Assembly (NCBI GenBank): GCA_001051155.2
Contig: JYIP02000004.1
Coordinates: forward strand, 1,675,576 to 1,739,575
Direction: 5' to 3'
DNA from: Chrysoporthe austroafricana
Taxonomy: Eukaryota > Ascomycota > Sordariomycetes > Diaporthales > Cryphonectriaceae
DNA: 64,000 nt
The translations under genes were made by a program, and so were the position numbers. Positions within the stretch are counted from its first letter, which is position 1. Every line of letters starts with the position of its first letter. The notes under the pieces are model-generated. The model worked only from the letters and a program-made list of their open reading frames with translations. It had not been told where the DNA came from and ran no database searches. Below, piece by piece: positions 58,048 to 64,000 of this stretch.

Positions 58048-60009
58048 ATGTCGGCCGACCTGTTTGCTGAGTTCGCCGGGCTCAGCTCGAACACGCCCCA
58101 GCCGAACCACGCCACCCAGTCCCAGTCGCAGTCGCAGCCGAAGCCGACGACGGGTACGACGGCCGACCCCTTTGCTTTCCTGTTCAGCCCGACCAAGCAG
58201 ACGGCGTCCCCGCAGGCTTTCCGTGCTCCCACGCAGCCATGGCCGTCGATACAGCAGCAACAAGTACAGAATGGGGCCAACGGCTGGGGGAACCTGGGGA
58301 CCCTGCAGGCGAGCACGGCTGTTGCGCAACAGCCAGTCCAGGCGCTGGGGGAGGAAGAAGATGATGACGATGACAATGGATGGGGAGATTTCATGGAAGC
58401 GCCCTCCACGACATCCACAAAGCCTCCGCCCTCGATACTCGGCGGCAGCCTGGCGAGCGCGCCGGCGCAGCCCCAGTCCACCCCGGCGCCGCCGGTGCGA
58501 AACCGTATACTTCGGGCAGACACGATGGATCTGATGTCAAACAGCCTGGTGGGACTAGCTGGTGGGAAGGCGCCGGAGCCCTGGCAGAACCGGCCGTCGT
58601 GGGAAACGACACCAAAGGCGCCACCTCCAGAAACCCGTGCGCCCGTTCAGCTGCCGAAGCTGAGCCCACCGACGCCCAAAGTCTCGCCACCACCACCCAA
58701 GCCCGCCAACTCGGACGTCCTCTTCGACGCCGACGACTTCGACGGAGTGCCGCCAGAGGACGATGACGACTTTGGCGACTTTGAGACTGTAGACACGGCG
58801 CCGGCGGCCGTGCCGGCAGCTCCGGTGCATCCAGCACTGGCAGACTTGATATCTATAGACTTCGGCGCGACAGAACCCCAGCTGTCGTCGCCTAACCTGG
58901 TTACTACGCCTGTGACCTCGCCAACGCAAGCACAACCTCCGAAGCCGGTACCGTCCTCTCTAAGTCTGAACACTCCAACCCTGAACCCCAGCGCTCTTTA
59001 TCCCCAGGCCCCAAAGTCACCGTCATTCTCGGATCGGAACCCGTTCCCTGGACTGGCCGTGACCACGCCCATATCCGGATCTTTCCCCGCGGATCTCAAG
59101 GATGACGACAAGGAGAAGTCGCCCTCCCCCGTGACAGCGTGGCCTGGGGCGCAGTCCGCGGTTGACAAGGATGACTGGGACGCCTTCGCCGACTTCCCGC
59201 CTGATGCCTCGAGTGCGACACCGGCAGGTCCCTCGGCGGCCTCGTCGAGCTGGGACTGGGATGCGGTCGACACGCCGCAGACCGCACCGCCTCGACGCAC
59301 GCCCAAGACCAGCCAGCGCAAGGCCACAGCGCAGGAAGAAGTCATCGGGCCGCCGCCGACCAATGTCCCGCCTCCATCGATCCTGCTCTCGGTCTTCCCC
59401 GAACTTCTCGAGGAGGCCGACACAAAACTCTACAAGCCGACGGCCAGCCAGCCGCCGGCCGCGAAGTCACGCATATACGCCGACCCGGCCACGCTCGACT
59501 ACCTCCGGGGCTATCTCGTGCTGGCCACCGTCGCGGCGCGCATCCTCGCCGGGCGCAAGCACCGCTGGCACCGGGACAAGTTCCTCTCGCAGGGCATGTC
59601 CATCTCCGCCGCCGGGTCCAAGAGCGGTATGAAGCTCGCCGGCATCGACAAGAGCCAGGCGGCCCGCGAGGACCGGGAGGCTGCCGACGTGGTCGGCGTG
59701 TGGCGCGACCACGTCGGCAAGCTGAAGAGCGCGGTGGCGGCCGCCAACATCGGCATCCAGAAGCAGGTGGTCAAGATGGAGCCGCTCAGGGTGCCCGAGA
59801 TCAACGACCACATGGCGGTCACCACGGCCAAGGTGGTGCCCACGGCGCCGAAGGCGTGTTGTGTCTGTGGCCTGAAGCGAGATGAGAGGGTCAAGGGGGT
59901 GGACTTCGACGTCGAGGACAGTTTTGGCGAGTGGTGGGTCGAGCACTGGGGCCACAGGGCCTGTCGAAATTTCTGGCTCGGCAACGAGGAGAGGCTGAGA
60001 TCACGGTAA
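58048..60009 (+). CDS. Aftiphilin/Laa2-like protein with AP-1-ear-type motifs
   Basis: One exon gives 653 residues. The N-terminal two thirds are disordered and carry acidic-phenylalanine motifs like those that bind the gamma-ear of AP-1 and GGA adaptors. They are DLFAEF (4-9), GWGDF (111-115), DDFGDFE (240-246) and DWDAFADF (376-383). A conserved-looking C-terminal domain (about 470-653) includes DYLRGYLVLATVAARILAGR, then ACCVCGLKRDERV and WWVEHWGHRACRNFWLG, a possible Cys/His metal site. I infer a clathrin-adaptor accessory role. Some fungal annotations of similar proteins read 'kinase ppk6', but I see no kinase motif. The stop TAA overlaps a GTAAGT donor; splicing to 60092-60128 would give 664 residues with a basic tail. 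It is divergent from a TBC Rab GAP. Confidence 0.78.
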   Translation: MSADLFAEFAGLSSNTPQPNHATQSQSQSQPKPTTGTTADPFAFLFSPTKQTASPQAFRAPTQPWPSIQQQQVQNGANGWGNLGTLQASTAVAQQPVQALGEEEDDDDDNGWGDFMEAPSTTSTKPPPSILGGSLASAPAQPQSTPAPPVRNRILRADTMDLMSNSLVGLAGGKAPEPWQNRPSWETTPKAPPPETRAPVQLPKLSPPTPKVSPPPPKPANSDVLFDADDFDGVPPEDDDDFGDFETVDTAPAAVPAAPVHPALADLISIDFGATEPQLSSPNLVTTPVTSPTQAQPPKPVPSSLSLNTPTLNPSALYPQAPKSPSFSDRNPFPGLAVTTPISGSFPADLKDDDKEKSPSPVTAWPGAQSAVDKDDWDAFADFPPDASSATPAGPSAASSSWDWDAVDTPQTAPPRRTPKTSQRKATAQEEVIGPPPTNVPPPSILLSVFPELLEEADTKLYKPTASQPPAAKSRIYADPATLDYLRGYLVLATVAARILAGRKHRWHRDKFLSQGMSISAAGSKSGMKLAGIDKSQAAREDREAADVVGVWRDHVGKLKSAVAAANIGIQKQVVKMEPLRVPEINDHMAVTTAKVVPTAPKACCVCGLKRDERVKGVDFDVEDSFGEWWVEHWGHRACRNFWLGNEERLRSR

Positions 60010-62801
60010 GTGGACGGTGTTGGTGGTGGTGGTGGCGGTGGTACCCTCCGGTGGTACCGTCCGGTGACATGTTCAGAACATACTCTTTCAGACATGTAGC
60101 ACGGCGTTCTAGGACTGGCCAGCTTTAGAGTTCTCAATTCACGTATATACTTCATAAGGCGAGCGGCTCCCGGCGGCAGCGAGGGTCGGTCGGTTGCATT
60201 ATCTGTCTTGGCGCGGCATGCCGGGTGCCGGAGTTGGGCACGCGTCGGCGCCTGAGATAATCGTTTGGAGGTGAGTAACGTTCTATATCCCGAACCTGCA
60301 ATAGCACGTAGACCCCCATTCGTCCAGCCTTGACGTATTGGGCAAGACGATGCGCCCATGCCGTTCCTGGTGCCTCGCGCAGGGCGCCTCAAGCTGCGGG
60401 CCGGTAGCGAATGACGGCTCGTGGGGGTCGTGATCCGGCTGCGGGATGCAGGGCACCAGCACCTAGCAGCTGTCACAACCAGGACCTGCCTACGCACCCC
60501 GTCCGCAGCGACAATCCGAACCCGAGAGAGAGAGAGGGGGGGGGGATTCCAGGCGAAGATCCTCTGGCTGGGGTTTCAGTTTCTGAAATCTTGGGATGCC
60601 TATTAGGTGATCGACCGGACCGCCAGGGACCTCAGACGTCCCGTGTCAGCCCTCTCTGGTAGTTTGGAAACGTCGCGGCGTCGCGTGACCGCCTACCATA
60701 AGACGGCTCACGGATACGATCTGTGCCTCCCGAACGTGCAGGCTGACGATCTTGGAAGACATCCCCGTAGTAAATCCGAACCTCAGTCCCAGAGAAGACC
60801 TGAGCACCGCGCAAGCTCCGGGCGAGGACCCCCAGGCAAGACCCTTCATCGTGGCAAAGGTGTGTAAGATGATTGGGCGGTGCCAGCAAGGCTGGGGGTC
60901 CCCAGCGCCTGGGGGGCAATTCCAGATTCCAGCACAGGCGATTACTGCTTGGGAACTGCCTCGGATTATGGATGGTCTGAAAATGCGAGGCAGTCTCTCT
61001 TCTTCAGTCGTGTACGGTGTAGTTCAGATCGACGGGGACGACTATCTATCTAGCTGCGAAAAGAGCCACCCCCTTTCCAACATCTTGAAGGCTATATGAT
61101 GGACGGACTTCACGGTCAGCCGAAGACGCTTTCAGCGTTCAACGTGAAGTGATCGACGGTGGCGTTCAGTGTTGTTCCTGTGGCGTCGGAGTCGGCAAGG
61201 GCGATCGATTGTCCCCTCTGGGTCGTGTTGTGCGAGGACAGACGGTGGAGCGCAGATGGAAGATGATTATATTTGGAAGATAGGGCTCAGGGCAGACTAG
61301 AGTGACTGACTGAGTGGGTGAGCTTGGGGGTCCCACGAGATCTGCAACACAGAAGCCTGTTCGACGGCCTTCAATGTGCGTACAGATGTGCTCCCATCCC
61401 GTCTGGCATGGAGTCTGGCCAGCAGCCTTCCCAGGATGCAGCCTCAGAAATGTGAGAAGAGCTACTGAATACTCAGGGTGTCAGGCAGTGTCAGGCTACT
61501 TACTGTACATACATACTGCAGGTACATAGCAAGGGCAGGGACAAGGCCAGCCGGGAGAGGCAGCCGGCTTGGTTGAGCATAATCCTCGAGGCAGGTACAC
61601 AGTACTGACAGGGCCCCGCAGAGGCCGCAGCAGCCGAAGTACCCAGGACTTGCATCAACGTTCTAGATGCCCCTCTTCCTGCTGCCACCCGCTGGTACAG
61701 TAGCGCAGCTGCCACTCCCACCAACGCCCACTGACTGCCCATACCGCAGTACAAGCAGGTGCCATGGCGCTATGTACTCTGTACTGTGCCGTCCCATACT
61801 AGGTACTTCTTTCTCGTTTTCTCTCGGCCTCTGGTCGCGTCGAAAACATCCCCATCCATTCCGCCATTTCCCTCCGCCCTCTTCTTCTTCCTCTTCTCCT
61901 CCTCCTCCCTCCGCTCACTCAGCCCTTCGATCTCGTCCCCATCACTTGACCCTCTTCAACCCCCGACTCTCCCAGCCTTCCCCCATCCTCTCTCATCTCA
62001 ACCTCCACCAAACCCCCCTCCCCTTCACTCTCCGTCGACCCTCGCACCTCCCCCCAAGACTCCACACGCCTCTTGTTACGCGCTCGCCCGGACACGCCAC
62101 CTCGCGTCCCCCCCCCCTCGACCTCGACCTGACCTCGACCTGCACCGCCGTCCAGCAGTCATCCCCGACTAGCCTGGAGCCTCGCGAAGCCTCCTACCTC
62201 CTGTCCACCTCGACCCTAGCCGTCCGACGTCCACGGCCCGCAGCAGAGCGTTGGAACTCTCTGGCCTAGAAGAGGTACGACGCTGCACCTTATCAGGCCT
62301 ATCTTCCCCGCCCCAAGCAAGGGACCTGGGCCTGTCCCCACGCGAAGCTCACCCACCAAAACCGACTCTGCCCCGCCGCAAATCCTTCCCCTGCAACTCA
62401 AAAGGTGCGCCAGTGCACCTGCCCGCCCGCCCCACCCAATCAACATCGCGGCCCCCCAGCCTTCAGAGCTTTCTCTGCCGTGCAGGCGCGCCCTCTGTGG
62501 CTCTAGTTCTCTATGCGCACAACTAGCTGCCACACCCCGATCGCTCCTCGCGATTCATCCCTCCTCCTGCCCGCGATTCCTGCGCCCCTCTCCTCCGGAA
62601 ACACCGAGCTCCCTCATCTCTGCGCACCCACGGCCCTCACCCGCGTCGCGTCCACAACGAAGCTAACAGATGCGTCACCAGTTCTGAGTCGCCTGCACCC
62701 TGCCCCTCGCGCGACCTTTATTTGACCTCTCACGACCGCGACCGCCTAATTTGCGCGCATTTCCCACATCCCTCCCCGCTTCTCCCCCCAGATCCAATAC
62801 C
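60010..62801. other. Intergenic region and pyrimidine-rich leader of the KH gene
   Basis: 60010-61750 has a possible small 3' exon for the previous gene (60092-60128), a GA/G run at 60521-60543 and otherwise only short ORFs. From about 61810 to 62800 the plus strand is strongly C+T-rich, typical of a fungal promoter and 5' UTR. An ATG ORF of 70 codons (62513-62725) could be a uORF. Confidence 0.5.
62513..62725 (+). other. Possible uORF of the KH gene
   Basis: A 70-codon ATG ORF (MRTTSCHTPIAPRD...) ends 76 nt before the KH start codon. It lies inside the CT-rich leader. Translation is speculative. Confidence 0.3.
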
Positions 62802-64000
62802 ATGTCTGCCCCTCAGGACCAAATGTCGCCCATCGGCGATGATCTATCTAGCGGCATGGATCGCGTCAAGATCGACGACGGCGAGCGCCTTGGTCCCGAC
62901 GGAGAGCCAGCTCCCCGCACCGACGAGGAGTACGCCGTGGCTCAGCTGACCCTGCGGGCGATCGTGTCCTCCAAGGAGGCGGGCGTCATCATCGGCAAGG
63001 GCGGCAAGAACGTCGCGGAGTTGCGCGACGAGACCGGAGTCAAGGCTGGCGTCTCCAAGGTCGTACAGGGCGTTCACGATCGTGTTCTGACCATCACCGG
63101 AGGATGCGACGCCATCTCTAAGGCGTACATGGTTGTCGCGCGTGCCTTGCTTGAAGGCGCCCCGGCCATGGGCATGGGCGGCGTCGTCCAGAACAATGGC
63201 ACCCACCGTACGTCCTCATTTTGCCCTCATCCTTGTCTGACCGCGACTGTCGACTGACTTGTGTGCAACGCAGCCATCAAGCTCCTTATCTCTCACAACC
63301 AGATGGGCACCATCATCGGCCGACAGGGCCTCAAGATCAAGCACATTCAGGACGTGTCAGGCGTGCGCATGGTCGCGCAAAAGGATATGCTTCCCCAGTC
63401 CACCGAGAGGATTGTGGAGGTGCAAGGAACACCTGAGGGGATCCAGAGGGCTGTCTGGGAGATCTGCAAGTGTCTGATAGACGACTGGCAGCGTGGTACC
63501 GGCACCGTTCTCTACAACCCTGCTGTCCGGACCGCACCTGGCGGCATCGGCGGCAGCGTCAGCGGTGGCAGCTACTCCACCGGAAGGAGCGACTACGGTA
63601 CCCCGTCCCGGGTCATGCGCACTGGCAACGGCGCTGACTTCAGCAACGGCGCTACGCCTCGCTCCTTCAACCGCCGGTCCGACTCTGAGCTGGCAGGTCG
63701 GGGACCGCCCACCCACGATGAGAACGGCGAGGAGATCCAGACTCAGAACATCAGCATCCCAGCAGACATGGTGGGCTGCATTATCGGACGAGCCGGTAGC
63801 AAGATCAGCGAGATCCGCAAGACCTCGGGTGCACGCATCTCGATTGCCAAGGTAAGTATAGTGCGCGATGCTGCCTGCTGTGTGGAAAGACGAGCTGCGG
63901 CTCAGGCTAACATGAACACAGGCCCCTCATGATGATACCGGTGAGCGCATGTTCACCATCATGGGCACCGCCAAGGCCAACGAGGCGGCCCTGTTCCTCC
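62802..64000 (+). CDS. Triple KH-domain RNA-binding protein (Rnc1/Pbp2-like), 3' partial
   Basis: This is a cytoplasmic or nuclear mRNA-binding protein of the poly(rC)-binding class. S. pombe Rnc1, a likely relative, stabilises a MAPK-phosphatase mRNA. Exons are 62802-63207, 63274-63851 and 63922 to beyond the window end. The start is MSAPQDQMSPIGDD. Three KH domains each carry the RNA-contact loop: GVIIGKGGKN (GKGG 65-68), GTIIGRQGLK (151-154) and GCIIGRAGSK (307-310). A Gly/Ser-rich linker lies between KH2 and KH3. The window ends in the third strand of KH3 (GERMFTIMGTAKANEAALFL). The introns are short GT-AG introns of 66 and 70 nt. The leader is long and pyrimidine-rich, with a possible uORF. 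Confidence 0.93.

Overview
The window is nuclear DNA of a filamentous ascomycete, most likely a Sordariomycete. The genes are monocistronic with short (about 50-250 nt) GT-AG introns. Coding regions are GC-rich, upstream leaders are pyrimidine-rich, and the gene families are typical of Pezizomycotina: DUF2235 hydrolase, fungal APH-type kinase, Rua1-type regulator and a Thr-rich GPI protein. I support 17 protein-coding genes. Two are cut by the window edges: Pfs2 lacks its 5' end and the KH protein lacks its 3' end. I found no tRNA, rRNA, CRISPR array or intact transposon. All recognitions are from motifs read by eye; no database search was run.

Layout. 0-11 kb is a housekeeping block: polyadenylation factor Pfs2 (+), mitochondrial endonuclease G/NUC1 (-), a Zrt3-like ZIP zinc transporter (+), TFIIIA (-) and RPB6 (+). 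The last two are head-to-head over 340 bp. 11-23 kb is gene-poor and looks accessory: a six-exon Thr-rich GPI-anchored wall protein (+), a DUF2235 hydrolase (-) whose frame contains a UAG, and an APH-fold phosphotransferase (+). 23-34 kb returns to core genes: LEU2 (-, five exons including a 21-nt microexon), PI-specific phospholipase C (+), INO80 subunit ARP8 (-) and a small proline-rich protein (+). 34-50 kb holds one gene, a Rua1-domain regulator (+), between two GC-rich spacers of about 7.6 kb and 6.2 kb. The first spacer contains a poly-T/poly-C block with an N that looks like a sequencing artefact. 50-64 kb holds a PHD-finger protein (+), a TBC1D5-like Rab GAP (-) divergent from a protein with AP-1-ear-type acidic-phenylalanine motifs (+), and a three-KH RNA-binding protein (+).

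Functional links suggested by position: TFIIIA with RPB6 (RNA polymerase III factor and shared Pol I/II/III subunit), and the TBC Rab GAP with the aftiphilin-like protein (both membrane traffic). The ZIP gene has a near-consensus zinc-response palindrome upstream. The most unusual points are two GC-AG introns, two in-frame UAG codons followed by apparently coding sequence, a roughly 100-residue charged insert inside the PLC catalytic domain, a stop codon embedded in a strong splice donor, and a uORF whose stop is created only by splicing.
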